Shown here: in pieces, positions 34,311 to 43,710 of the stretch
Position numbering within the stretch: the stretch's first letter is position 1
How the letters are laid out: each line of letters opens with the position of its first letter
Assembly (NCBI RefSeq): GCF_003987145.1
Contig: NZ_PIPL01000001.1
Span: forward strand, 1,984,001 to 2,048,000
DNA from: Aliidiomarina minuta
GTDB taxonomy: Bacteria; Pseudomonadota; Gammaproteobacteria; Enterobacterales; Alteromonadaceae
Direction: 5' to 3'
DNA length: 64,000 nt
Translations under genes and position numbers: made by a program
Notes under the pieces: generated by a model
The model's database searches: none
Seen by the model: the letters and a program-made list of their open reading frames with translations, nothing else
What the model was told of the DNA's origin: nothing

Positions 34311-34922
34311 GTGGCAGAATCCAAGATTCATTTCGGCAACGCCCGGTTTTTGACCAGCGCGCCAAGTATTCGTCAGTTACCAACCGATGAAGGTATTGAA
34401 GTTGCCTTTGCCGGCCGCTCCAATGCCGGAAAATCCAGTGCGCTCAACGCACTTACTCGTCAACGCCAGCTTGCACGCACAAGTAAAACCCCCGGCCGAA
34501 CTCAACTTATCAATGTTTTCAGTCTGGACGCTGACCACCAGCGTCTGATTGATTTACCTGGTTATGGCTTCGCCAAAGTACCTATGGAGATGAAGCTGAA
34601 GTGGCAACGCTCCCTGGGTGAATACCTGGAAAAGCGGGAATGCCTGCGCGGCCTGGTTGTGCTTATGGACATTCGCCACCCGTTCAAAGATCTGGACCAG
34701 GACCTGATTTACTGGGCAGTAGAAAGCAAAATCCCGGTCTTAGCCGTACTCACCAAGGCCGATAAACTAAAGTCAGGTGCGCGTAAGAAGGCGTTAATGG
34801 AAGCTCAGGAAGCAGTTCCTGCTTTCGGTGGCGATGTAAATGTCATTACCTTTTCAGCCACCAGCAAAGCGGGTTTACCAGAGCTGGAGGCCATACTGAC
34901 TAGCTGGCTAAATGCTGAATAA
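34311..34922 (+). CDS. engB: Ribosome biogenesis GTPase EngB (YihA/YsxC)
   Basis: A 203-residue TRAFAC-class GTPase needed for assembly of the large ribosomal subunit. G1 is 'GRSNAGKSSALNAL' (residue about 36), G2 includes 'KTPGRTQLINVF', G3 is 'DLPGYGFAKV' and G4 is 'LTKADKLK'. The start is GTG at 34311 with AGAGGTG six to seven bases upstream. The stop overlaps the ATG of the following transporter by one base (TAATG), suggesting translational coupling to it. Confidence 0.94.
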   Translation: MAESKIHFGNARFLTSAPSIRQLPTDEGIEVAFAGRSNAGKSSALNALTRQRQLARTSKTPGRTQLINVFSLDADHQRLIDLPGYGFAKVPMEMKLKWQRSLGEYLEKRECLRGLVVLMDIRHPFKDLDQDLIYWAVESKIPVLAVLTKADKLKSGARKKALMEAQEAVPAFGGDVNVITFSATSKAGLPELEAILTSWLNAE

Positions 34923-35854
34923 TGGAAGTTAATTACCCCTTAACCACCTGGCTGAAGCTCATGCTTCTCACGCTGGTCTGGGGGAGTTCTTTTATGCTCA
35001 TCAAAAAAGGGCTTATCATTTACACCCCCACAGAAGTTGCTGCCCTGCGGCTCGCTTCTGCGGCGGCAGTGCTGGCACCTTTCGCATTGATGCGGCTTAA
35101 TCGTATAAAGGGCAAACAATGGTGGGTCCTGCTTTCCGTGGGTATGACAGGAAGCCTGCTACCAGCGTTTCTATTTGCTTTTGCACAAACTCAGCTGGAC
35201 AGCGGACTAACCGGAGCACTTAACGCTTTGACTCCGCTATTCACCTTAATTGTTGGCGCGCTGATGTTTTCGCAATGGGTGAGTAGACGCACTGTAATTG
35301 GCCTGAGTATTGGTTTCGCCGGTACCGTAATTCTGGTTACCGTGCAGGGCAATGGTGATTTCAGCCTGAATGTTTACGCACTCTTTATTGTCATCGCTAC
35401 TATATGCTACGCAGTGAACCTGAATTTCATTAAAAACTACCTGCCTAATCTCAGCCCTGTCACTATTACCGGTGTCTCACTTCTGATGGTTTTACCTGTG
35501 GCCTTGCTTTATCTGCTCGGTCCATCAGATATTGGCGCTAAACTAAGCGGTGATGTGCAGGCCTGGTGGTCGCTACTAGCTATTCTTACACTGGGCATGT
35601 TGGGTACTGCCCTGGCTCTGATTCTGTTTAACCATCTGGTGCAGATCGCCAGCGCTATTTTTGCCAGCTCGGTCACCTACCTGATACCCATAGTAGCGGT
35701 TACTCTGGGCATGCTGGATGGCGAAGTGGTCTCTCTTTATCAGGTAGCTGGTATGGCCCTTATTCTATTCGGCGTATGGAGCGCCAATCGACAGCCGGCC
35801 GTGCCACCGGCTCACCCGAACCCAGTGGCTGACCAGGCTCAGGATAAGCACTGA
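34922..35854 (+). CDS. EamA/DMT-family transporter
   Basis: A 310-residue inner-membrane protein with ten predicted helices arranged as two EamA repeats ('LLTLVWGSSFMLIKKGL' in the first, 'LFIVIATICYAVNLNFIKNYL' in the second). The family exports amino acids and other metabolites or imports nucleotide sugars; the substrate is unknown here. It begins inside the engB stop codon. It ends two bases before the polA stop, so the two genes converge with no room for a separate terminator. Confidence 0.87.
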   Translation: MEVNYPLTTWLKLMLLTLVWGSSFMLIKKGLIIYTPTEVAALRLASAAAVLAPFALMRLNRIKGKQWWVLLSVGMTGSLLPAFLFAFAQTQLDSGLTGALNALTPLFTLIVGALMFSQWVSRRTVIGLSIGFAGTVILVTVQGNGDFSLNVYALFIVIATICYAVNLNFIKNYLPNLSPVTITGVSLLMVLPVALLYLLGPSDIGAKLSGDVQAWWSLLAILTLGMLGTALALILFNHLVQIASAIFASSVTYLIPIVAVTLGMLDGEVVSLYQVAGMALILFGVWSANRQPAVPPAHPNPVADQAQDKH

Positions 35855-35856
35855 GA

Positions 35857-38637
35857 TCAATGAGCCTCATCCCAGTTGTCACCAACCCCAGCCTCGGCAA
35901 TAAGAGGCACATCCAGGTTCGCGGCTTGCTCCATGACCTTACATAGCTGCGGCACTACTTTATCCAACACCCCTTCTTTAATTTCAAATACCAGCTCATC
36001 GTGCACCTGCATATTCATGTACACATCAGCGACTGACTCTTGCTGTAGCAACCAGGCTGAAGTCGCCAGCATGGCGCGCTTAATAATATCCGCCGCCGAA
36101 CCCTGCATCGGAGCATTGATAGCGGCCCGTTCAGCCCCTTTGCGACGCGGAATATTACGTGCTTTGATATCAGGCAGGTACAAACGACGTCCAAATAAAG
36201 TTTCCACATAACCTTTCTCGGCAGCCAGTTCCCGCGTTCGCTCCATATAATCCTGAACCCCTGGGAAACGCTCGAAATATACATCCATATAATGCTGCGC
36301 ATCATAACGGCTGATATTCAATTGACGCGCCAGACCAAAAGCCGACATGCCATAGATAAGACCAAAGTTAACCGCCTTCGCCCGTCGTCGCTGTTCGCTG
36401 GTGACATCGTCCAGGGCAACACCAAATACTTCAGCAGCGGTTGCTTTATGCACATCCAGGCCATTGGCAAAGGCGTGTAGCAAGCCTTTATCCTGGGACA
36501 AATGAGCCATAATTCTAAGTTCTATCTGACTGTAATCGATAGCAACGATTTTATACCCATTCGGGGCTATAAAAGCTTTACGTACACGGCGTCCGGCTTC
36601 GTTACGAATTGGAATGTTCTGCAGGTTAGGATCACTGGAAGACAACCGCCCTGTCGCCGCCACCGCCTGATGGTATGAAGTATGAATGCGCTGCGTTCGC
36701 TTATTCATCACCTTAGGTAATTTATCGGTATACGTTGATTTTAACTTAGCCATGCCACGATGCTTGAGGATCAAATCCGGTAGCGGGTAGTCCAGCGCCA
36801 GCTCCTGCAAGGTTTCCTCAGCAGTAGAAGGGGCTCCTTTAGGCGTCTTTTTACGAACCGGTATCTCCAGTTTCTCAAACAGAATGTGCTGCAGTTGCTT
36901 GGGGGAGTTCAAATTAAATTCCTCTCCGGCAATGGCAAAAGCTTCCTGTTCAATTTTCTTTAATGACAAGGTCAGTTCATCGCTCTGCTTAGCCAGCAAC
37001 GCCGGGTCAATAACCACCCCATGCCGCTCCATACTCACTAAAACCGGAATCAATGGCAGTTCCAGTTCCTGCAGCACTTTTTTTAAGCCAGGTTCTTTTT
37101 CCAGTCGCTGCCACAACTCAAGGTGCAGCCGCAGAGTCACATCAGCATCTTCAGCAGCATAAGGAGCCGCGACATCCAGTGAAATCTGATTGAAAGTAAG
37201 CTGTTTAGCACCTTTACCGGCGATATCAGTAAAGCTAATAGGTTTATGATTCAGGTATTGCAGGCTGAGCGTATCCATATCATGTCGTGAACTGACACTA
37301 TTAAGAACATAAGAGGCCAACATACAGTCGTTCAGAATACCCTTCAACTGAATGCCACAGTTGGCCAGAATATGCATATCGTATTTTAAGTTCTGACCCA
37401 CTTTGCGTGCTTTATCATCTTCTAATAAGGGTTTTAGCTTCTCCAGCGTATGCTCGCGGTCAAGCTGCGTCGGTGCGTCCAGATAATCGTGGGCCAGAGG
37501 CAAATATGCGGCCTCGCCAGGAGCCACCGCAAACGAAAGCCCCACCAGTCGTGCATCCATATAATTCAGACTGGTAGTTTCAGTATCCAGAGCAAAAACC
37601 TCAGCCTGTTCTAATTTTTTTAGCCAGCGCTGCAAATCCTCTTCATTGAGAATAGTTTCATAAGCCGAAGTGTCGATAGTGCTTTCATTGCCTTCTTTGC
37701 TTTCATCGCTTTTATCTTCTGGCTCAATACCCAGCGCCTGGTCTGTTGCAGCCCCCCTTTCCAGAACTTCTCCAAGCCAGCGACGAAACTCGCATTCAGA
37801 ATACAAACGTACCAGCTCATCAGTATTTGCCGGCTGAATGGTTAATTGTTCTGGGGTGAAATTCAACTCCACACTTTCGTGTATAGTCGCAAGTTCACGC
37901 GACAACAGCAGCTGTTCTTTATACTCAGCTAACTTCTTCGGCATGCTTTTAGCGCCGCGAAAACTTAATTCAGCAACTTTATCCGGGTCGGCCAAAATAG
38001 CATCTATGCTGTGCATTCCCTGCAACAAAGCCTGTGCCGTCTTATCACCCACTCCTGGAAGCCCGGGAATGTTATCGGAGCTGTCGCCCATTAGTGCCAG
38101 ATAATCAATTATTTGCTCGGGCGTTACGCCAAATTTACTTTTCACACCGTCGATATCGGTAATAGTGTCTGTCATGGTGTTGATCAGCAGCGTATGCTCG
38201 CTGACTAACTGAGCCATATCCTTATCGCCGGTACTAATCAGGGTCACTCGGCCCTCTCTCTCAGCCTGACGCGCCAGAGTTCCAATAACATCATCGGCTT
38301 CGACGCCATCAATACATAATAAAGGCAATCCCATGGCTTCAACGATAGCGTGCAAAGGTGCGATTTGACTGCGTAAATCATCCGGCATCGGCGGGCGATT
38401 TGCCTTGTATTCGGTGTACATATCGTTACGAAAGGTTTTCCCTTTGGCATCAAAAACAACGGCCATATGACTTGGCTTATAACGCTTAAGCAGGCTCCGT
38501 AGCATATTAACTACACCATATATCGCACCCGTGGCTTCGCCAGCAGAATTTGTCAGGTGAGGGGGAGAATGATAGGCGCGAAAAAGATAAGAAGAACCAT
38601 CTACCAACACAAAAGGATTTTCAGGAATCTGAGTCAT
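35857..38637 (-). CDS. polA: DNA polymerase I
   Basis: A 926-residue three-domain polymerase for Okazaki-fragment maturation and repair. The N-terminal 5'-3' exonuclease (residues 1-290) has 'VFDAKGKTFRND' and 'GDSSDNIPGLPGVGDKTA'. The proofreading exonuclease is intact: 'ALDTETTSLN', 'GQNLKYDMHIL' and 'YAAEDADVTL'. The polymerase motifs are 'AIDYSQIELRIMAH' (A), 'RRRAKAVNFGLIYGMS' (B) and 'MQVHDELVFE' (C). The length matches the family. The start ATG at 38637 begins MTQIPENPFVLVDGSSYLFRA in part, the expected N-terminus. Confidence 0.97.
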   Translation of the reverse strand: MTQIPENPFVLVDGSSYLFRAYHSPPHLTNSAGEATGAIYGVVNMLRSLLKRYKPSHMAVVFDAKGKTFRNDMYTEYKANRPPMPDDLRSQIAPLHAIVEAMGLPLLCIDGVEADDVIGTLARQAEREGRVTLISTGDKDMAQLVSEHTLLINTMTDTITDIDGVKSKFGVTPEQIIDYLALMGDSSDNIPGLPGVGDKTAQALLQGMHSIDAILADPDKVAELSFRGAKSMPKKLAEYKEQLLLSRELATIHESVELNFTPEQLTIQPANTDELVRLYSECEFRRWLGEVLERGAATDQALGIEPEDKSDESKEGNESTIDTSAYETILNEEDLQRWLKKLEQAEVFALDTETTSLNYMDARLVGLSFAVAPGEAAYLPLAHDYLDAPTQLDREHTLEKLKPLLEDDKARKVGQNLKYDMHILANCGIQLKGILNDCMLASYVLNSVSSRHDMDTLSLQYLNHKPISFTDIAGKGAKQLTFNQISLDVAAPYAAEDADVTLRLHLELWQRLEKEPGLKKVLQELELPLIPVLVSMERHGVVIDPALLAKQSDELTLSLKKIEQEAFAIAGEEFNLNSPKQLQHILFEKLEIPVRKKTPKGAPSTAEETLQELALDYPLPDLILKHRGMAKLKSTYTDKLPKVMNKRTQRIHTSYHQAVAATGRLSSSDPNLQNIPIRNEAGRRVRKAFIAPNGYKIVAIDYSQIELRIMAHLSQDKGLLHAFANGLDVHKATAAEVFGVALDDVTSEQRRRAKAVNFGLIYGMSAFGLARQLNISRYDAQHYMDVYFERFPGVQDYMERTRELAAEKGYVETLFGRRLYLPDIKARNIPRRKGAERAAINAPMQGSAADIIKRAMLATSAWLLQQESVADVYMNMQVHDELVFEIKEGVLDKVVPQLCKVMEQAANLDVPLIAEAGVGDNWDEAH

Positions 38638-39055
38638 AAAAGTCGAGCTCGGTTACATAGAGAATATGCTGTATAGCATGCCATAAGCGTGGGTTTGACA
38701 CCATTGTAAAGAAGTGAATAAGCTGTGCATAAGTCTGTGGGCAAGATAAATCTGCCGACTCCCAAAAAGTAGTGGGATGCAGCATAAACTAACATTAAGA
38801 TGTTGATTTTAAAGGCTTTACGGCTTATGCCTGCTGAATCAAGCGTGTTCTTTTATAATAAAAAATCGCTGTGGAAACTACATTTTTAACTGATAAAGCT
38901 GACAGAGACGCCAGCAAGATGTGTTATCAGTTCAGCGAACCGATCATAGCAAATGACCGGTCGAGTAGGTTACCACAGCCGTGTCGTTAATCCAGTATTT
39001 TCAGCGCAAAGCTTAACAATACTTTGCTCTAAAAATACTGATGTTTATTACTCTC
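38638..39055. other. 418-bp gene-free stretch upstream of polA
   Basis: I see no supported protein or tRNA gene here. It holds the polA promoter region, one DnaA-box match (TTATGCACA on the minus strand, 38724-38732) and an imperfect inverted repeat near 38993-39040. It is AT-rich compared with its surroundings and contains several TGTG words. Nothing else was identified. Confidence 0.6.
38993..39040. repeat. Imperfect 19-bp inverted repeat after the YdgA-like gene
   Basis: The arms 38993-39011 and 39022-39040 pair over 19 bp with two mismatches around a 10-base loop. It lies 15 bp past the stop of the YdgA-like gene on its strand, so it may be a 3'-end hairpin, but no U-run follows. Confidence 0.55.
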
Positions 39056-40258
39056 TTACTGAGCCATTAAATTCAGGGGCTCTCCGTTGATTAACAGTTC
39101 ACCATGCTGCCATTCCAGACGCCAGGGTAAATCACCACTAACCATTTCAGCCAAAGATAGCTGCACCATCATGGGCAGTTCAGAAAACTCAATGTGACCA
39201 TTGATAAAGTCTAAAAGAGAACCTTCATAATTCTGATCAAAAGCCATATTGTCATGCAGATAAAACTCGCCCTGACCGCGAACGTTGCCTAAGCCTTCAG
39301 AGTCTATGCTTAAATTCTCGAGCCGCAGTAACGCATCGCTATGTTGCACTGCCGCAACCAGATGCTGAATGTCTTCTTCTGACTGCGGGCTTCGTGAAAA
39401 CCTGGTAAAGGCATCATAAGGCAGGTTAGTTACATTCATTTCCAACTCACCGGTAAATTCAACGTCACCGTAACTAAATTTGCCGATTTCAGTTTTTTGC
39501 TGCGCATTGAGCACATCGAGTTCCCGCTGAAAATGAACATCTACAGCTAAGTTATCAAGTTCCTGAAGGTGCCCACCTGGTGTGATCATGCGCATATTCA
39601 GCAAGCGGAATTCGCTGCTGCCCTCAGACGGCTCGCCATTTTCCAGACGCGTCTGGCTGATAGCTACGACTTCACTGACAAATAGCCCTTCCTGGTTAGT
39701 ATCCGAATCGACCGCATAAAGAGGCTGAAAATTAAGACTGGGTAAATGTAAACGAGAGTGCTGCTCATCCTGAGTAAATACGACCTGTATTTGCGAAGCT
39801 TCAGCGGTAATTCTTACATCATCAATCTGGTAATCAACTGCCGGAACCTGATAGTCAAAACTTACCCCACCTAAGCCCAGCGTGCCTTCGACTCGTACCA
39901 CCTGATCGCCAAACACCATAGCAATGAGATCTTCATCGGCCATGGAAACTTCCAGCTCACCAGTCACAAATGAGCGCAATACACTGTGCCGTATATGCAT
40001 AGGCTGCTGAATGACAAAAGATTCATCCAAATCCGCCTCTGGTACATCCAGGGTCATTCTTAAAGTGGCCTCAGAGCTCCAGAAACCTTCCCGCTGCCAG
40101 CTTAAGTCAGCGTTAAACTGCGGGTTTGACTCCTGAAAAGCAGCCACCTGTTCCGCAGCCACCTGACGCGTCTGACTACCGGTCAACCAGACTAGAAACA
40201 AATAAACTAAAATGACCACTACAGCCAATGGTAATAGCCAGCGAAACACCGATTTCAT
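39056..40258 (-). CDS. YdgA-like DUF945 protein
   Basis: A 400-residue protein with one N-terminal membrane anchor (residues 5-25) and a long beta-rich periplasmic domain. 'ADLSWQREGFWSSEATLRM' and the repeated strand pattern match the DUF945/YdgA family, related to AsmA-like envelope proteins. Function is not established; relatives are linked to outer-membrane or lipid handling. AAGGATA lies before the ATG. It follows the TetR gene by 21 bp on the same strand, so the two are likely co-transcribed and the regulator may control it. Confidence 0.78.
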   Translation of the reverse strand: MKSVFRWLLPLAVVVILVYLFLVWLTGSQTRQVAAEQVAAFQESNPQFNADLSWQREGFWSSEATLRMTLDVPEADLDESFVIQQPMHIRHSVLRSFVTGELEVSMADEDLIAMVFGDQVVRVEGTLGLGGVSFDYQVPAVDYQIDDVRITAEASQIQVVFTQDEQHSRLHLPSLNFQPLYAVDSDTNQEGLFVSEVVAISQTRLENGEPSEGSSEFRLLNMRMITPGGHLQELDNLAVDVHFQRELDVLNAQQKTEIGKFSYGDVEFTGELEMNVTNLPYDAFTRFSRSPQSEEDIQHLVAAVQHSDALLRLENLSIDSEGLGNVRGQGEFYLHDNMAFDQNYEGSLLDFINGHIEFSELPMMVQLSLAEMVSGDLPWRLEWQHGELLINGEPLNLMAQ

Positions 40259-40279
40259 GATAAATATCCTTTTTAAATT

Positions 40280-41005
40280 TTAACTACGATTACGATTAAA
40301 CAGACGATTCAAAACACCTGCACCGCCTTCTTCTTTGCGTTGCTGCTCAATAAAGCCGGTCCAGAGTTGCTCTAATCCCTGTCGACTGGATTCGGTAAAA
40401 TCAGGTTGTAAAACTCTGAAGCTAGGGCCTTTAAGCAAGCGGCTGATACTAGCAGGGGGATTACAAACCTGCCAGTTTCCAAGGAGGTATGCATAGGTTT
40501 GCATGAGCATAGCTTCCGTTGCTGCGGCGTGCTTTTCTGGCAAATTAAGATGCTCACGAATTGCCCGGGCTGTCGCCCGGTACTTCTGTGCAAGCTTGGT
40601 CTTATATGAAAGCAGCGCTTTGCTATCAATATTCGTTTCTATAACGGCATGACTAAGACTGGATAAGGGCCAAAGATGAGGCTGGTTCTGCGCAAAACTC
40701 ATAAGTAACCGCATTAACTGCTGCATCGGGTCTTTGTCGTGATACTCCAGCTCTTTCTCTATATGTTTTAGCCAGCCGTGCAGCTCATCTTCCAGTAAAG
40801 CCAGATAAATAGATTCCTTGGTATCGAAATAGATATAAGTAGTACCCTTAGCGACGCCAGCGCGATTTGCGATGGCGCTCATGGTGGGTAACTTTGCTGG
40901 TTTTTGCAAAAACAATTCCAGCGCAGCCTGCACTATACTGTCGCGCCGACGGTCTTTTTCCTTTGCCGTGCGCGCGCGCTGCTTATCACCCAGTACGTCC
41001 GTCAT
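40280..41005 (-). CDS. TetR-family transcriptional regulator
   Basis: A 241-residue one-component regulator. The helix-turn-helix is 'MSAIANRAGVAKGTTYIYFDTKESIYLALLE' in part (residues about 42-72), preceded by 'RRDSIVQAALELFLQKP'. The C-terminal ligand domain is unassigned, and the tail is basic (RLFNRNRS). GAGGG precedes the ATG. The neighbour downstream encodes a YdgA-like protein and the gene upstream, on the same strand, an SLC13 permease; either could be its target. Confidence 0.87.
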   Translation of the reverse strand: MTDVLGDKQRARTAKEKDRRRDSIVQAALELFLQKPAKLPTMSAIANRAGVAKGTTYIYFDTKESIYLALLEDELHGWLKHIEKELEYHDKDPMQQLMRLLMSFAQNQPHLWPLSSLSHAVIETNIDSKALLSYKTKLAQKYRATARAIREHLNLPEKHAAATEAMLMQTYAYLLGNWQVCNPPASISRLLKGPSFRVLQPDFTESSRQGLEQLWTGFIEQQRKEEGGAGVLNRLFNRNRS

Positions 41006-41035
41006 ACTTACCCTCTTATGTTCAATGCGCTATTT

Positions 41036-42913
41036 TTATAAAGGCCAGAATAGCAGTAAGGCCGGTATACCCACCACTATAACAATAATTTCCAGAGGCA
41101 CACCCAGGCGCCAGTAATCACCAAACTTAAAACCACCAGGCCCCAATATCAAAGTGTTATTCTGATGCCCTATGGGCGTCAGAAAAGCACAGGAAGCTCC
41201 CACGGCTACGGCCATCAAAAAGGTATCCGCATTCACCGTAAGCTGATTGGCTGTACTCAAGGCTATCGGACACATCACCGCCGCCGTCGCCGCATTATTC
41301 ATAAAGTCTGACAACATCATGGTTATCAATAAAATCAGCACCAGAGCGATGACGCTGTTTTCACCCGCCAGAGTATTCAGCATAACCTGCGCTATTAAGT
41401 CTGCAGTGCCAGTGGTATACATAGCCCCTGCAACTGGTATCAGTGCCGCCAACAGAACCACGACAGGCCAGTCAATAGCGGAATATATTTTACGTGGGGC
41501 CACTACCTTAAGAACCATCACCGCCAGTACCCCCGCCGCGAAAGAAACAGCGGCAGGCAGCAGCCCAAAGGCCGCCCCCGCAATTGCTCCACCCATAACT
41601 GCCGTAGCCAGAATAGCCTTACGCTTACTGGGCACCCGTATTTCACGCTCAGCTAAAGGTACGCAGCCAAAATCCGAAGCAAATTCTGCGAGATTTTCCG
41701 CATCACCCTGCATTAGTAATACATCACCGGCACGCAGCCTGGTATGCCGGATGCGTTTGATATTATGCTGACCCTGACGGGAGACCGCCAGTAAATTTAC
41801 CGAATAACGTGTACGCAGCGCCAGATCACTGGCAGCCCGGCCTATGATCTCAGCATCTGGTAAAACACTGAGTTCCATAATAACAACATCACCACTGCTG
41901 CGTTCTTTTTCTTTGTCCTGCTCTTCTTTTTGTTCTTTACTGAGCGACGCCGCGGTCACCGCCCGTCCCATAAACATGCTGGGCCGCTGATGCTCTTCCT
42001 CCCCGTCTTTGCTGTCCTCTGGCTTGACGCTTTCCTGAAGTCTTAACCCCAGGCTGGACAACGCGCCGCCCAAAGATTCAGGATCTGCTTCAAGTACCAG
42101 GATGTCGTCTGCTTTCAACTTCCGCCGCGGATTCGGGGCTGTCACCTGTTCGTTACCCCGCAAAATGCCGACCACCTGCGCATCATGCTCATCCAGCGCT
42201 TTTTCCAGTTCAAAAACCCGCATGCCATCGGTTTTGCCTTCACTACGTACCCGGACCTCAGTAATATAGGCGGCAGTATCAAAACTGGACGCGTCGATTC
42301 GTTTGCGTTCCGGAACCAATCGCCAGCCCAGCAAAGCGACAAAAATAACACCTACGGACGCCACTACTATGCCAACAGGCGTAAAGGCAAACATCGCAAA
42401 ACCCTCAGCCCCGGCTTCACTGCGAAAACCCGATACTATCAGATTCGGAGGGGTACCAATCAAGGTGGTCATGCCGCCCAGAATGGAACCAAAAGCGACT
42501 GGCATCAGAACTCTTCCGGGTGGCATATCCAGTTTCCCGGCAAGCTGAATCGCCACGGGCATCAGCAACGCCATGGCGCCGACATTGTTCATAAATGCGG
42601 ACATAACCGCCGCCAGAGCGGTGAGCGAAGCAATAGTCACCGTCGGTCCTGAGTTTTTCGGCAGTGCTTTCTGAGCTAACACGTCAACGGCACCGGAAGA
42701 CTGCAGCGCACTACTTAACACCAGGACGCAGGCTACAGTAATAACCGCCGGGTGGCCGAATCCGGCAAAAGCAATATCAGTCGGAACCAATCCCATGAAA
42801 ACACAAGCAAGTAGTGTAGCTAGTGCCACCATGTCATGGCGCCAGCGGCCCCAGATAAACATGCCAACTGCCAACAGTAAGATGACGATAATAGTGAGCT
42901 GGTCAAAACTCAT
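41036..42913 (-). CDS. SLC13-type permease with two RCK_C domains
   Basis: A 625-residue transporter of the divalent anion/sodium symporter type. N-terminal helices ('VIVILLLAVGMFIWGRW', then 'GMTTLIGTPPNLIVSGFR') and C-terminal helices ('MLSDFMNNAATAAVMCPIALS', 'FLTPIGHQNNTLILGPGGF') enclose two cytoplasmic RCK_C (TrkA-C) domains at about residues 208-290 and 340-425. The repeated 'NNAGA/NNAAT'-type motifs are typical. Substrates of relatives are sulfate, dicarboxylates or cations. Its ATG overlaps the aroE stop by four bases (42910-42913). Between the RCK domains is a charged, low-complexity linker. Confidence 0.85.
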   Translation of the reverse strand: MSFDQLTIIVILLLAVGMFIWGRWRHDMVALATLLACVFMGLVPTDIAFAGFGHPAVITVACVLVLSSALQSSGAVDVLAQKALPKNSGPTVTIASLTALAAVMSAFMNNVGAMALLMPVAIQLAGKLDMPPGRVLMPVAFGSILGGMTTLIGTPPNLIVSGFRSEAGAEGFAMFAFTPVGIVVASVGVIFVALLGWRLVPERKRIDASSFDTAAYITEVRVRSEGKTDGMRVFELEKALDEHDAQVVGILRGNEQVTAPNPRRKLKADDILVLEADPESLGGALSSLGLRLQESVKPEDSKDGEEEHQRPSMFMGRAVTAASLSKEQKEEQDKEKERSSGDVVIMELSVLPDAEIIGRAASDLALRTRYSVNLLAVSRQGQHNIKRIRHTRLRAGDVLLMQGDAENLAEFASDFGCVPLAEREIRVPSKRKAILATAVMGGAIAGAAFGLLPAAVSFAAGVLAVMVLKVVAPRKIYSAIDWPVVVLLAALIPVAGAMYTTGTADLIAQVMLNTLAGENSVIALVLILLITMMLSDFMNNAATAAVMCPIALSTANQLTVNADTFLMAVAVGASCAFLTPIGHQNNTLILGPGGFKFGDYWRLGVPLEIIVIVVGIPALLLFWPL

Positions 42914-43710
42914 AAATCACCCTGTAAGCTGGTCAAAGCAGCGACAAAATCAACTTCAACCTGAGTCCATATTGTGAAGCTGGCAGCGCCTTGCGCCACT
43001 AACATGCCAAGACCATCCGTCATTTCACAGGATTTTTCAGCAGCTAGTTGATGAAACGGCTCAGCAGCTTTGCCGTAACTCAGGTCATAACAGAAAGGGT
43101 GGCCAGTAAACCAATCCGCGGGCAATACCGGAGCCAGTCCTGAATGGCCACTGGCAGTTGCGTTAATAAGGATATCAGGGCGCATTGACTGTTCTGGAGT
43201 AGCTAACTGCAATGCTTTTTTGTCAAAGTCTGTCACCAGTTGCTGTGCTTTAGCCAGAGTTCTGTTACCTATACTGAGTTTGGACACACCGGCTTCCAGC
43301 AGCGGCTGAATAACCCCTCGGGTCGCTCCGCCAGCCCCCATAATAAGCACATGGCTTCCATTTAAAGGTCCCCGCAACCGAGTCAGATCCCTGACCAGGC
43401 CCTCGCCGTCAGTGTTATCACAAACCACAACACCGTCCTTCAGAAAAAGCGTATTTGCCGCGCCAGCTATCGCGGCCCGGGCGCTGACCTTATCCATCAA
43501 CTCAAGTACTCGGACTTTATGCGGCAGAGTGATGTTAGCGCCCTGACCACCCTTCGCGAAGAAATCAGCTAATTGCTGCGCAAAGCTGGCTTCGGGTGCT
43601 AAAATACGTCGATAATCGACTTCGACTCCACTTTGCTGGGCAAACAGCTGATGAATACGAGGCGAAAGACTGTGCTCAATAGGATCGCCGAAAACTGCCA
43701 GAGGTATCAT
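42910..43710 (-). CDS. aroE: Shikimate dehydrogenase
   Basis: A 266-residue NADP enzyme reducing 3-dehydroshikimate in aromatic amino acid synthesis. It begins 'MIPLAVFGDPIEHSLSPRIH', with catalytic Lys in 'NITLPHKVRVLE' and Asp in 'CDNTDGEGLVRDL'; the NADP loop is 'LIMGAGGATRGV' and 'SIGNRTLAKA'. The start is fixed by homology: no later Met fits. Its start codon overlaps the globin start codon on the other strand (CATG at 43708-43711), so its ribosome site (GCGGGAT) lies inside the globin gene. It overlaps the permease gene downstream. Confidence 0.94.
   Translation of the reverse strand: MIPLAVFGDPIEHSLSPRIHQLFAQQSGVEVDYRRILAPEASFAQQLADFFAKGGQGANITLPHKVRVLELMDKVSARAAIAGAANTLFLKDGVVVCDNTDGEGLVRDLTRLRGPLNGSHVLIMGAGGATRGVIQPLLEAGVSKLSIGNRTLAKAQQLVTDFDKKALQLATPEQSMRPDILINATASGHSGLAPVLPADWFTGHPFCYDLSYGKAAEPFHQLAAEKSCEMTDGLGMLVAQGAASFTIWTQVEVDFVAALTSLQGDL

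Noticed and set aside
35857..38637. A Spot 42 RNA downstream of polA
   Set aside because: In this window polA converges directly on the EamA transporter gene with two bases between their stops, leaving no room for the RNA at its usual place.
38720..38890. DnaA-box-like words suggesting a replication origin
   Set aside because: Only one good box was found, with no cluster, no AT-rich unwinding repeats and no dnaA, gidA or rpmH nearby. Origin-proximal position alone is not enough.
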